Position numbers and translations under genes: made by a program
Assembly: GCA_001941045.1 (NCBI GenBank)
Contig: MSHD01000011.1
Location: forward strand, 1 to 62,007
DNA length: 62,007 nt
Origin: Lachnospiraceae bacterium Zagget2
Lineage (GTDB): Bacteria; Bacillota; Clostridia; Lachnospirales; Lachnospiraceae
Direction of reading: 5' to 3'
In this document: positions 1 to 7,599 of the stretch, piece by piece
Layout of the letters: every line of letters starts with the position of its first letter
How positions within the stretch are numbered: the first letter of the stretch is position 1
Notes under the pieces: generated by a model
The model's database searches: none
The model's input: the letters and a program-made list of their open reading frames with translations, nothing else
Told to the model about the DNA's origin: nothing

Positions 1-103
1 ACATCGGGGCGGTTCTGATAATATTTTCAATATGCTCTTTTTTAATGTTGGCAATTTTAACTTCTGTGTCAAAATTGGTTCTCACCGTAGAAAGCTCACA
101 CAT
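1..103 (-). CDS. 5' end of an unidentified protein, cut by the window edge
   Basis: An open frame starts at ATG 103-101 and runs off the left edge of the window after 34 codons. It begins MCELSTVRTNFDTEVKIANI and is rich in charged residues. An AAAGGA-like ribosome binding site lies about 10 bases upstream, and a good promoter (236-264) points the same way, so the start looks real. The N-terminus vaguely recalls small nucleotidyltransferase-domain proteins of Clostridia, but the diagnostic GS-x10-DxD motif would lie outside the window, so no function is assigned. Confidence 0.45.
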   Translation of the reverse strand, partial: MCELSTVRTNFDTEVKIANIKKEHIENIIRTAPM

Positions 104-235
104 GTTCCGCACCCCGTCCTTTCTCGCTACCAGCGCTTATTTCCCCAAAAATTTTACTGTTCTCCTCATCCAGACAGCCTCAACATCCTCGCGAATACAA
201 GAGCCAGACGGATAAAACAATTTATATTTGCTTAC

Positions 236-264
236 AGTATAACCAATCTTTTACGGCATTTCAA
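236..264 (-). promoter_or_regulatory. Sigma-A-like promoter for the leftmost gene
   Basis: On the minus strand TTGAAA (264-259) and TATACT (241-236) are separated by exactly 17 bases. It sits about 130 bases upstream of the partial gene starting at 103 and downstream of a likely terminator, so it marks a new transcription unit. Confidence 0.5.
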
Positions 265-286
265 TTACCATCCGCAGAAAAAAACA

Positions 287-308
287 GCGGATATTTTATA
301 ATACCCGC
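287..308 (-). terminator. Likely Rho-independent terminator
   Basis: A 7-bp stem (287-293 with 302-308, one G-U pair) is followed on the minus strand by seven T residues. It closes the short minus-strand group that ends at 317. Confidence 0.45.
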
Positions 309-316
309 CATTCTTT

Positions 317-601
317 TCAGATCACTCTTTCGCCGCCGCGCTCGACCCGCTCACGTCGGCTTGTTTTCTTTATCATCTTTCGCGAATCAAATAGAGGCAG
401 CCGCAGATGGTGTTTATACACTTCATAAGGCGGCGCCCCAGTCTCGTTTTCAACGCCTTTACCGACCGCACAGATAATCATATCAAAAGAAGTGTCATAG
501 TCCCCGCCGCTCAGCGCATCGTGCAGCGCGTCCGCACAGATCGCCGGTGCAACCCCATTTGATGCGCCAAAGTTGTCGAATATCACTGCGTCATCTCCCA
601 T
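317..601 (-). CDS. Hypothetical 94-residue protein, possibly a gene remnant
   Basis: An open frame with a weak ribosome binding site (GAGATAGAGG) just before ATG 601, 37 bases after the stop of the membrane-protein gene. The stretch FDMIICAVGKGV and the preceding small-residue region loosely resemble the C-terminal strand-helix-strand of microbial PARG-type (TIGR02452) macro proteins, and a remnant of that family is present at the other end of the window. The N-terminal part of such a protein is missing. The C-terminus (SRRERVERGGERV) is strongly basic. It may be a remnant or a chance ORF. Confidence 0.3.
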   Translation of the reverse strand: MGDDAVIFDNFGASNGVAPAICADALHDALSGGDYDTSFDMIICAVGKGVENETGAPPYEVYKHHLRLPLFDSRKMIKKTSRRERVERGGERVI

Positions 602-638
602 GCCTCTATCTCAAAAGACAGGTTACCTTGGGCATTGA

Positions 639-1241
639 TTATTCCGATGATTCTCCCACAGATGAATCTGTTGTTGGTCTGATATAGGTATCCTTCATAT
701 GTTTCAGTAATGCATTCACATTATCAACCTCCCACGATACATAATCAGTAAATTGACCCGAAATTTTTCGGTCAATCGCTAATAAGTAATCTGAAAATAA
801 TAACACGATAATCGAATTAAGCAACAGTACCGTGCCTGCAAATATTACAATGCTAATTCGATGCATCCTGAGACAAAACATTACGAACATTATATTTCCA
901 AAAAGAAGAGCCAATCTGAATAGTATGGTCGCTGTTTTTCTTCGATTGAAAAAATCTTCCACAAAATCAGTCAAATCCTCTCCCAAATCGCAAATGTTCT
1001 CACATACATCATTTTCAGTGACTCGCCCATAATAACTATCTGGATCATTGGTGAGAAGCCTGGTGACATTCCGTTCCTGTTCGATGATTTCCATTGCTTC
1101 ATCATAATCTTCCTTATCATAGTAAACGATCTTTGTAATATCTTTTTCATAAAAACGATACGGAATCCCATTCTCTTTTAAATCCCGTAAATTCTTTTTA
1201 TTTATATGGTCAATGATCATTATTTCTTCGTTCATTCTCAA
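639..1241 (-). CDS. Two-helix membrane protein of unknown function
   Basis: A 200-residue protein. The first 100 residues are soluble and acidic. Two hydrophobic helices follow at about residues 103-124 and 129-150, and a soluble tail of about 50 residues is probably on the same side of the membrane as the N-terminus. No known motif is recognised. Its ATG overlaps the stop of the upstream zinc-finger-like gene by four bases (ATGA), so the two are translationally coupled. Codon use is AT-rich, like the rest of this accessory block. Confidence 0.6.
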   Translation of the reverse strand: MRMNEEIMIIDHINKKNLRDLKENGIPYRFYEKDITKIVYYDKEDYDEAMEIIEQERNVTRLLTNDPDSYYGRVTENDVCENICDLGEDLTDFVEDFFNRRKTATILFRLALLFGNIMFVMFCLRMHRISIVIFAGTVLLLNSIIVLLFSDYLLAIDRKISGQFTDYVSWEVDNVNALLKHMKDTYIRPTTDSSVGESSE

Positions 1242-1462
1242 TATTCACCTCGTAGTTTTCTCTTTACCTTCCTACACCAGTCGCGTACATCGCGGAACTG
1301 ACAGACCGCGCAGGGCCTGTTCTTTTTGTAATCCTCATCCCAGTAGTGGAAATAATACTCGTCCCGCAACACGTATCGGAAAAAGTATTTACCACACTTC
1401 TTACAGCAAAACATGACGCCGATCCAGTCGTTGCTCAGTATATTGCCAGTGATATCGCTCAT
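1238..1462 (-). CDS. Small zinc-ribbon-like protein
   Basis: A 74-residue protein with cysteine pairs CCKKCG (about residues 19-24) and CAVC (about 51-54) plus a later Cys, spaced as in a treble-clef or zinc-ribbon fold. The remainder is rich in Tyr, Trp, Arg and Lys, which would suit nucleic-acid binding. The start has a strong GAGGAGGAA site. It is the first gene of a short operon with the following membrane protein (four-base overlap), preceded by a promoter-like box and a perfect 15-base palindrome. Function unknown. Confidence 0.6.
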   Translation of the reverse strand: MSDITGNILSNDWIGVMFCCKKCGKYFFRYVLRDEYYFHYWDEDYKKNRPCAVCQFRDVRDWCRKVKRKLRGEY

Positions 1463-1504
1463 CGCTATTCCTCCTCGAAGCTGTCTGTTTTTCGTCCTGA
1501 ACCC

Positions 1505-1536
1505 ATTATAGCCAGCAGCATGGACAGACTCTGTCC
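1505..1536 (-). promoter_or_regulatory. Promoter -10 box with operator-like palindrome
   Basis: A minus-strand TATAAT (1510-1505) lies 43 bases upstream of the gene starting at 1462. A perfect palindrome GGACAGA-C-TCTGTCC (1522-1536) covers the place where the -35 box should be. No good -35 match is seen, so the promoter may need an activator, or the palindrome may be a repressor site. Confidence 0.45.
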
Positions 1537-1554
1537 TTTTCCCAATTTTCTTTT

Positions 1555-1585
1555 AAAAAAATCCGGCAGAATTTCTCCGCCGGAT
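1555..1585 (-). terminator. Rho-independent terminator of the GTPase cassette
   Basis: A 7-bp perfect stem ATCCGGC/GCCGGAT (1561-1567 with 1579-1585), extendable past one mismatch, is followed on the minus strand by seven T residues (from 1560 down). It lies 18 bases after the stop at 1603 and ends the unit that begins with the WYL/GTPase genes. Confidence 0.7.
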
Positions 1586-1602
1586 ACTTTACATTTTATG
1601 AT

Positions 1603-1851
1603 TCATCGGAAAACCGCCCTGACAGCACAACCAATGAGAAAAGCAATCAGGATAATCCCAAGGCATTTCAAAAGCATGAATATGCCCAGTCCCAGGGTCA
1701 CAACCATCACGCAGGCGGCGAGAAACAGGCCGACCGCAAGCGCAGCCAGACCGCCGATGATTCCAAATGCAGTAAGGATATTTCGCCCCAATCGCCCCGC
1801 ATGCATCCAAATGCCGAGTGCAACAAGCGCCAGGCCAAGCCAGATCAACAT
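1603..1851 (-). CDS. Small hydrophobic membrane protein
   Basis: An 82-residue protein with about three membrane-spanning segments, Gly/Ala/Leu-rich, ending in a basic tail. The ATG at 1851 (MLIWLGLALV) is preferred over one 63 bases upstream because AGAGGA lies six bases before it. It is the last gene before a clear terminator and reads as the end of the GTPase cassette. No family is recognised. Confidence 0.55.
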   Translation of the reverse strand: MLIWLGLALVALGIWMHAGRLGRNILTAFGIIGGLAALAVGLFLAACVMVVTLGLGIFMLLKCLGIILIAFLIGCAVRAVFR

Positions 1852-1932
1852 ACTTTTCCTCTTTCGTCTTACTCCGATCGTCCTATGATTTACGATATAC
1901 CAAAACTGCGGCAAAGCTTCAGATAGTAATAC

Positions 1933-2142
1933 TCAAACTACCGGAATTTTCCCCTCATATTTCCGGCACACAGCACCCGACTTCATTTCTACATTCCGCT
2001 TAAGACATTTCCGGCTCGCCTTCTCATCGTATAACCAGACGTTTATTTGCGGAGCCTTTGGAGAAACCGCCGTATTAGCAGGATCATACCAGTGCTTGCA
2101 AAATGCACATTTTTTCACATATTTGATATTCGCCTGTTGCAT
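1933..2142 (-). CDS. Small cysteine-rich protein
   Basis: A 69-residue protein with a CAFCKHW motif (about residues 12-18) and two later cysteines (CLKR and VCRKYEG), probably binding one metal ion. It starts 11 bases after the stop of the 399-residue protein, whose end supplies the GAGGG ribosome binding site. Proteins with a CxxCKHW motif are common as uncharacterised small ORFs in Clostridia and their phages. Function unknown. Confidence 0.55.
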   Translation of the reverse strand: MQQANIKYVKKCAFCKHWYDPANTAVSPKAPQINVWLYDEKASRKCLKRNVEMKSGAVCRKYEGKIPVV

Positions 2143-2153
2143 GAAATCCCTCT

Positions 2154-3353
2154 TCAGAACGTTATGACCTTCTGTGCTTCAAGCGCCATCTCATAGATCT
2201 TTTCCCATTCATCATCCAACTGCTTCTGCACATAGCCAATTTCGCTCGGACGATCCACGCACACATATTTCAGGCCTTTCATGGTATGCTTTGCCATATC
2301 TGTCCACGCAGCATAATTGATTGCAAAGGGATTTTTCGTAACAACAACCTTCCCGGCATTTTCTGCGAATAAAATAGAGCTGGTCACTAACAACAGCATG
2401 TCCTTTTTATTCTTTCCTTCGTAGTTGTCTGAAAACATTTCCCGCAGCGCTACGTATAAGCGTATCATGATGTTATTAAACAGAACTGGTACACACATTC
2501 CCACAAAGTGATTGAAGTTATAACCGTCCCTGTACATTTTTTTGCTCAGATCTCCAATGGTGTAGGTTTTCCCTTTGTATTCATAGCATCCAGCTTGAAT
2601 CATCTGGAGCAATGGCATGAATGGCGCTGGCACGGACAACGTCTTCCCTCCAGGACTCATCGCATTCACATCTGACAGAAGATGCCCTACTTCTGTAATA
2701 AATGCTTCAAGGAAATTTTTTTCTACCGCACCCGATACCTTTTGCACAATCAAACGCCCCGAGCCGTCAATCACAGTCAACTCTCCACACATTTGATCTT
2801 TGACGCCAAACAAAAATCCCATGATCGGATCATGACCCAAAGACTGAAAACGATGTGTTTTCGGATTAAGCCCCATTGTATTAACGGAAATATCAAAGCA
2901 TACGGGGTTGGCTTTCTCCAGTTTTCTCGCCGTGCTTGCAGGTAAAATCTTATCCCATAATTTCTCCACACCAGATTTCATTTTACCCGCGCAGACATTT
3001 CCGGTCTTTACGTCTACCTTAGTCACGAGGAAAAAGTCCAGAAGTGCTGCAATCGTGCCGACAATGCCCGCCGCAGCGTAATCATATCCATCCAGCCGAT
3101 ATAAATGCTTATAGTTCTCCCGCATCCTTCGGCATTCTCTTGTATTAGCTGCAATTTCTTCCGGAGTCGCGATATCTTCCAGCGTAATTCGCGCGTTTCT
3201 GATTTCAGGAGGAAGTTCCCTTAACATTTTCTCCCAGGTGAGGCCTTCGGCATCCAGACTTCGTTTAGGCATCTCGCCCCGCCGGAGCGCGTCTATTCGC
3301 TCATCCTGATCTTTTATTACTCTGAGAATATCATCATCCATTCCCATCGTCAT
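2154..3353 (-). CDS. 399-residue protein of unknown family, part of the GTPase cassette
   Basis: A large soluble-looking protein with an acidic, helical N-terminus (residues 1-90). A hydrophobic segment AAAGIVGTIAALLDFFLV near residues 99-116 could touch or cross a membrane. A mixed alpha/beta region with no recognised motif fills the rest. Its ATG overlaps the stop of the coiled-coil protein by four bases, so expression is coupled to the two GTPases. It may be the effector or membrane-acting partner of the cassette; that is inference from context only. Confidence 0.6.
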   Translation of the reverse strand: MTMGMDDDILRVIKDQDERIDALRRGEMPKRSLDAEGLTWEKMLRELPPEIRNARITLEDIATPEEIAANTRECRRMRENYKHLYRLDGYDYAAAGIVGTIAALLDFFLVTKVDVKTGNVCAGKMKSGVEKLWDKILPASTARKLEKANPVCFDISVNTMGLNPKTHRFQSLGHDPIMGFLFGVKDQMCGELTVIDGSGRLIVQKVSGAVEKNFLEAFITEVGHLLSDVNAMSPGGKTLSVPAPFMPLLQMIQAGCYEYKGKTYTIGDLSKKMYRDGYNFNHFVGMCVPVLFNNIMIRLYVALREMFSDNYEGKNKKDMLLLVTSSILFAENAGKVVVTKNPFAINYAAWTDMAKHTMKGLKYVCVDRPSEIGYVQKQLDDEWEKIYEMALEAQKVITF

Positions 3354-3814
3354 AAATCCTCATTTTCCAAATCTCGTTTTGCTAAATCCAGCCATGATGC
3401 AAGTTTCCTGAGATAGTTTTTCCGCTCCTTTGATGCCAGACGCTCCTTCTCTAATTCCCGAATTGTCTCCTCCTGGCGCTTGAGAATTTCCTGAATTAAG
3501 CGTTCCTTCTCCTGATCTTTCTTTTTCTTCCATATATGGTAAGGTATTAACGCCGGGGACAATGGCAAGGCGAGTACAAAAAAGTTCGCCCGAACCACTA
3601 AGTTGACAACCTCACCTACCCTGGTCAGCCCGCTTTTTTTGTATAATTCCACAAAGGAATCCCATTTCTCCCCCACACAAGATTCCATCTTACTAAGTGC
3701 TTCAAACAGGCTTGAATCCTTCGCTGTGCGATTGGAATCCTCCAGTGCCAGAAGCACCTCATTATTCAGATTCGCGATCGACTGCAGACCTTCTGCCGAA
3801 TTATCTGTCTTCAT
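3350..3814 (-). CDS. Coiled-coil membrane-associated protein
   Basis: A 154-residue protein: soluble helical N-terminus, one hydrophobic helix at about residues 72-93 (NFFVLALPLSPALIPYHIW region), then about 55 residues of Lys/Glu-rich heptad-like sequence that should form a coiled coil. The start at 3814 has GGAGG at suitable distance, overlapping the end of the upstream GTPase gene. It probably anchors or oligomerises the neighbouring GTPase. No family recognised. Confidence 0.6.
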   Translation of the reverse strand: MKTDNSAEGLQSIANLNNEVLLALEDSNRTAKDSSLFEALSKMESCVGEKWDSFVELYKKSGLTRVGEVVNLVVRANFFVLALPLSPALIPYHIWKKKKDQEKERLIQEILKRQEETIRELEKERLASKERKNYLRKLASWLDLAKRDLENEDL

Positions 3815-3823
3815 ACGCTCTTT

Positions 3824-5149
3824 TTATACCTCCATTATCTTTCCGAACATATCTTCGGCAAAGGTACCCAATCTTTGAAACAGCTCTTCAATCTGCTTAT
3901 CGTAAAAGATTTTCAGCTCCCATTTTTCATCCTCGTAGGATGTTGTCAGCTTTTTCAACATTGGTTTTCTCTCTGGCCTGGAAAAATCTCTTTTCAGCTG
4001 CTTTCTAATCTGGTTTTCTTCCACAAGCGGAGCTACATTATACTTTTTCATCAGACCAAAATAGTACTGCCACGCATCGTTATACATGTTCTTCAGAACC
4101 TGTACAAGTCCCTTTTCTGCGGCTTCATATATATCTCTCTCCTCAGAATAATTTTTATCTCCAATATGTTCACTACGATAATTCACTAAGTTGAACCTTT
4201 CGTCGATTACTAAATTTTTCCTCTGCCGAACAACATTCTCTTTTTCATCCAGAATTTTCTTATAATTACTGACGGTTTTATTGACGATCATTTCACACAG
4301 GTTCTGATTGATCGCTGCTTTTAATTCCTCCTTCCCGCTTTTGTGAAGTTTAACCCCGGAAAGAAGTGTACCACCTTCTACTGGACAGGTTCTTATAATT
4401 GCATCCGGCCGTACGCCCATTTGCACAAAGCGTTTACTGATCGACTCGCAGGATGATTCCGCATTATGAAAATGCGTCAGCGCAATAATCACTCTGTTTC
4501 CATCCTCCAGAAGATTTTTGACCAACTCCGTCATATATTCTTCCGTCCTGGGCTTTGCAGCATTGATGCACACAATAATTGTATGAAACCAGTCGTTGAT
4601 ACGCTTAACATCAGATTGCTTTAACTCTTCCAGCACCGACGCTTCCCAGTTTTTTGTCTTGTCCGCCTCAAGCCCCCATGTGTCATATACGTTGACCAGA
4701 AAATCTCCCTCTACCCGAATCTCATATTTACTCAACACCTGACCCGTTGTACCCGTTTTCGGTCTTCCGGCTCCTGCATCTGCGTCCGTGTCATACAGAT
4801 AGTTAATCAACGAACTTTTTCCGGCTCCCGTCTCCCCTATTACCAGCAGATTCGTCTGAAACGCGCCGTCTTTTCGCGGTTCACTGGGATATAGGAATAA
4901 ACGTATATGACTTTCATAGTCTTCCTTTGCTTTTTCATATAAGGCTCTTTTCTTTTTTTTGTCGAAGCCATCCAGTTTATCCACTATAAACTGCTCTTCC
5001 AGCTTATTCTTTTTTTCAATATACTTCTGAGCTTGTTTCGGGTGTTTCTCCGCCATTTTATACAATCTAAGTAACTCTTTAGTCTTTTTAAACTGTAGGT
5101 CTAAAGCCTCACTCTCAATCTTAATCATCGTATATTTATCGGTGCCCAT
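3824..5149 (-). CDS. P-loop GTPase with coiled-coil flanks (AIG1/GIMAP-like)
   Basis: A 441-residue protein. Residues 1-90 are Lys/Glu-rich helix. The G domain starts at about 100 with Walker A GETGAGKSS (105-113), a switch-I-like KTGTTG, and DTWG as the G3 motif (156-159). ALTHFHN stands where the base-specificity motif (N/T)KxD is expected, as in some AIG1/septin-like GTPases. A helical C-terminal half of about 170 residues follows. It starts three bases after the stop of another GTPase. In GIMAP and dynamin-like families such architecture goes with nucleotide-controlled assembly on membranes; this role is inferred. Confidence 0.75.
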   Translation of the reverse strand: MGTDKYTMIKIESEALDLQFKKTKELLRLYKMAEKHPKQAQKYIEKKNKLEEQFIVDKLDGFDKKKKRALYEKAKEDYESHIRLFLYPSEPRKDGAFQTNLLVIGETGAGKSSLINYLYDTDADAGAGRPKTGTTGQVLSKYEIRVEGDFLVNVYDTWGLEADKTKNWEASVLEELKQSDVKRINDWFHTIIVCINAAKPRTEEYMTELVKNLLEDGNRVIIALTHFHNAESSCESISKRFVQMGVRPDAIIRTCPVEGGTLLSGVKLHKSGKEELKAAINQNLCEMIVNKTVSNYKKILDEKENVVRQRKNLVIDERFNLVNYRSEHIGDKNYSEERDIYEAAEKGLVQVLKNMYNDAWQYYFGLMKKYNVAPLVEENQIRKQLKRDFSRPERKPMLKKLTTSYEDEKWELKIFYDKQIEELFQRLGTFAEDMFGKIMEV

Positions 5150-5151
5150 TT

Positions 5152-6294
5152 TTACTTTTCCTCATCCTCAGTATTTTGCTTGCCGTATTTCTTTGTGTAC
5201 TCATCGACCAGGCGATTGATATTTTCCTTAGTCATCATACCCTTCAAAATATCAGAAAACTCTGCATCCGAACCCTTTTTACGCCCTGTCGAATATTGAT
5301 AACATGTTTCGTTTATAGTCATTCCAAGCGCATAAGTGAGACTTCCGGCCACCAGAACATTTGCGCCCTTTACAATAATCTTTCCGCCCACTGGAATTAA
5401 CTCTACTAAAGTTCCTCCGATTGTAAGCGCCAATTTTTTACCTCCTGCGCTAACAATCACGGACTGTATAGTTGTAAATAAATTTCCAATACCGCTGAGT
5501 TCATAGCTTTTCAGTATATGATATGCCATCCTTGCCTGAAGTCCGATCAGCAATACACTATCTGCCACTTGCGAAAAATTCATGCCGACGGCCACAGCAG
5601 CCTGCGCTGCCTGACTTGGAATATACTTCATTGAAAGCTGTTTCCTTCTGGACTTTAATGATATACTCAGACCAGCCATTACATTTATCTTCATATCTGC
5701 TGGGATATTCGCCAGTGCCCAGTTCTTTAGCTTTTCTTCATCAAAATACCCCTGTACACTCTCGCGCACCTCCCTCTCCGGTGAAGCGCAGAAATTAAAG
5801 ATCGTCACTGATGGCAGGCGCTTCTCGATTTCTCCTCGCATAGTATTCAGAGAACCCCCATCAGTCTGATCAATTCTGTTTAAAATGCAACAAACGGGAA
5901 TCTTTCGTTTTTCAATCTCACTGATCATGCGAAGATCTCCATCAGTCAGCCTCGCGACTCCCATGTTGAAGCAATACCAGACCATATGCACTCGCTCCGG
6001 ATAATCCTCCTCAGACTGAGCGTCAATATAGCCCAATATATCACTTATGAATTTTTCTTCTTTTCCGATTTCGTAACCATCCGAATCAACGAAATTTATC
6101 GACTTTCCTTTATACTTTTTTATTCCGTTGCGCACGGGTACTTCATCGCCAATTTCCGCAATCTGTTTCCCGCTCATTGCATTGATAATGCTGCTTTTTC
6201 CACTTCCTGTCTGCCCACAGATCAGAATATTGGGTGTTATCAGTTTTTTCTCTTCCTCTTGTTCGTCAAAATCTTTCGTAAGCTCTAAATCCAT
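5152..6294 (-). CDS. P-loop GTPase with hydrophobic DUF697-like C-terminus
   Basis: A 380-residue protein with G1 GQTGSGKSS (27-35), G3 DSDG (70-73) and a proper G4 NRID (139-142), so it should bind guanine nucleotides. The C-terminal half (about 225-340) is rich in small and hydrophobic residues with two likely membrane-inserting helices, resembling the DUF697/YcjX-like tail that follows some GTPases. The start has AAGGAGG eight bases upstream. It heads the cassette, 93 bases after the WYL regulator gene, behind a promoter and a 14-base palindrome. Confidence 0.75.
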   Translation of the reverse strand: MDLELTKDFDEQEEEKKLITPNILICGQTGSGKSSIINAMSGKQIAEIGDEVPVRNGIKKYKGKSINFVDSDGYEIGKEEKFISDILGYIDAQSEEDYPERVHMVWYCFNMGVARLTDGDLRMISEIEKRKIPVCCILNRIDQTDGGSLNTMRGEIEKRLPSVTIFNFCASPEREVRESVQGYFDEEKLKNWALANIPADMKINVMAGLSISLKSRRKQLSMKYIPSQAAQAAVAVGMNFSQVADSVLLIGLQARMAYHILKSYELSGIGNLFTTIQSVIVSAGGKKLALTIGGTLVELIPVGGKIIVKGANVLVAGSLTYALGMTINETCYQYSTGRKKGSDAEFSDILKGMMTKENINRLVDEYTKKYGKQNTEDEEK

Positions 6295-6315
6295 TTTTAT
6301 TTCCTCCTTTTATAA

Positions 6316-6364
6316 CCCGTAAATACGGGAAAATATTTGTATCATATGACGCACGGAGCATCAA
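6316..6364 (-). promoter_or_regulatory. Possible promoter and palindromic operator before the GTPase genes
   Basis: Minus-strand TTGATG (6364-6359) and TACAAA (6341-6336) are 17 bases apart. A perfect palindrome CCCGTA-AA-TACGGG (6316-6329) lies just downstream, next to the ribosome binding site. The position suits a repressor site, possibly for the adjacent WYL protein. Confidence 0.4.
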
Positions 6365-6387
6365 ACATCTCCATAAAAGCTGCAATT

Positions 6388-7380
6388 CTACACATAGTAA
6401 TCGCACATCAATTTTAATTCTTTCCGTATATCCTCCACCAGCTGCTTCGGCGCCAGCACCTTCACCCAGCTTCCCTGTCCCAGCAGTTCCATGAGCGTCC
6501 CCCGGCTGTACTCTACCTGCGCCGTGATCTCCGCTCCGTTTTCGTCCTGTTTCACGATCTCCGCCGCCGCGAACTTGTCGAGAATGGCTTCCACCGATGG
6601 TCCTGTGTAGAGAAAACGGATTCTCGTGTGCTTACCCATAAACATATTCTGGTTGTACTGCTTCACCAGTTCAAGCTTGCGGCGATCCTCCAGGCCGATC
6701 GGAATCCGCTTCTCAAGCGATTCTGCATCACAAATGCGGTCTATGCGGTAATAGATCACCTTCCTATCTTCCTTGTCGGCTCTGCAGGCCAGCAGATAGA
6801 AATAGAAATGGTCGAACTGGGTCGTAATCGGATATAATATCCGCTCCACGCGTTCTCCGTCCAGGCGCTCATATACAATGCGAACTGTATGTCCACTTCG
6901 GATGGCCTCCTCCAGCAGCCACATTCGCTCGGCAACGACGCCATAGGTATCTTTCCCAACCGGATAATAGCCGTCCAGCTCCCGCTTGCAGCTCTCCCGC
7001 AGAAAATCCTGCTGCTCCTTCGTGTTGTAAGCGGCCATTCTTCCCAGCAGGTTGCTCAGACTTTGCTTATCTAATGCCCTGCTGCCGAGAAGAATTTTCA
7101 GGATCAGAAGCAGATCACGCGCCTGTACCATGTCCTGACTCGACAGGCGATAGGAGTGTTCCTGCTTGTCACACTGTAGTTCCAGATTTCCCGTCAACTC
7201 ACGATATTCCGACAGGAAGGAACGGATCGCGCTGATGTCCCGTTGAATACTTTTGGTCGAGACTTCATACCCTTCCGCGCAGTCCTGGATGACAATCTTT
7301 TCACCGCGCATAAGCCGATACAGAATGGACAGGACGCGGCCAGTTTTGTCCAGTTTTTTCACAGATACCTCCTTGTCCAT
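6388..7380 (-). CDS. WYL-domain transcriptional regulator
   Basis: A 330-residue protein with an N-terminal DeoR-type winged helix (about 10-60, with VSTKSIQRDISAIRSFL as the recognition region) and a WYL domain around residues 150-225 (RIVYERLDG ... FYFYLLACRAD ... YYRIDRI). A WCX-like C-terminal domain follows. WYL proteins such as BrxR and CapW are ligand-responsive repressors or activators, often of phage-defence genes. It is transcribed in the same direction as the GTPase genes 93 bases downstream, which makes it their likely regulator. A short palindrome lies upstream of its own start. Confidence 0.85.
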   Translation of the reverse strand: MDKEVSVKKLDKTGRVLSILYRLMRGEKIVIQDCAEGYEVSTKSIQRDISAIRSFLSEYRELTGNLELQCDKQEHSYRLSSQDMVQARDLLLILKILLGSRALDKQSLSNLLGRMAAYNTKEQQDFLRESCKRELDGYYPVGKDTYGVVAERMWLLEEAIRSGHTVRIVYERLDGERVERILYPITTQFDHFYFYLLACRADKEDRKVIYYRIDRICDAESLEKRIPIGLEDRRKLELVKQYNQNMFMGKHTRIRFLYTGPSVEAILDKFAAAEIVKQDENGAEITAQVEYSRGTLMELLGQGSWVKVLAPKQLVEDIRKELKLMCDYYV

Positions 7381-7416
7381 ATCTTCGAGATTATTAAAAA
7401 TATTTTACTCTTTTTC

Positions 7417-7431
7417 GTTGTATTTTACAAC
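7417..7431. promoter_or_regulatory. Palindrome upstream of the WYL gene
   Basis: GTTGTA-TTT-TACAAC, a perfect inverted repeat 37-51 bases upstream of the WYL start. On the minus strand it is flanked by further AGTAAAA repeats. It could be an autoregulatory operator. Confidence 0.4.
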
Positions 7432-7491
7432 TCTTTTACTACGTAAAGCAGCCTGCCCCGTCAGAATGTTTTATAGTAAAGGAGCCCCGTC

Positions 7492-7545
7492 GAAAAATAA
7501 TATTATATATCGTTAATTAGTATACGATATATAATATTATTTTTC
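7492..7545. repeat. Perfect 22-bp inverted repeat
   Basis: Arms 7492-7513 and 7524-7545 are exact reverse complements, 22 bp each, around a 10-base centre (TAATTAGTAT). The arms are almost purely A/T with a single CG pair next to the centre. It lies 54 bases before the XRE regulator gene and about 110 bases before the divergent WYL gene. It could be an operator for a dimeric regulator, a cruciform-forming element, or the remnant of a small mobile element. Confidence 0.8.
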
Positions 7546-7599
7546 AATGTCGTACTTCTTATAATCGTAGTAGAAATAACGATTTACAGGAGGTAAGGT

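Noticed and set aside
1346-1888. 180-codon plus-strand frame
   Set aside because: It spans two minus-strand genes and a terminator and resembles no protein.
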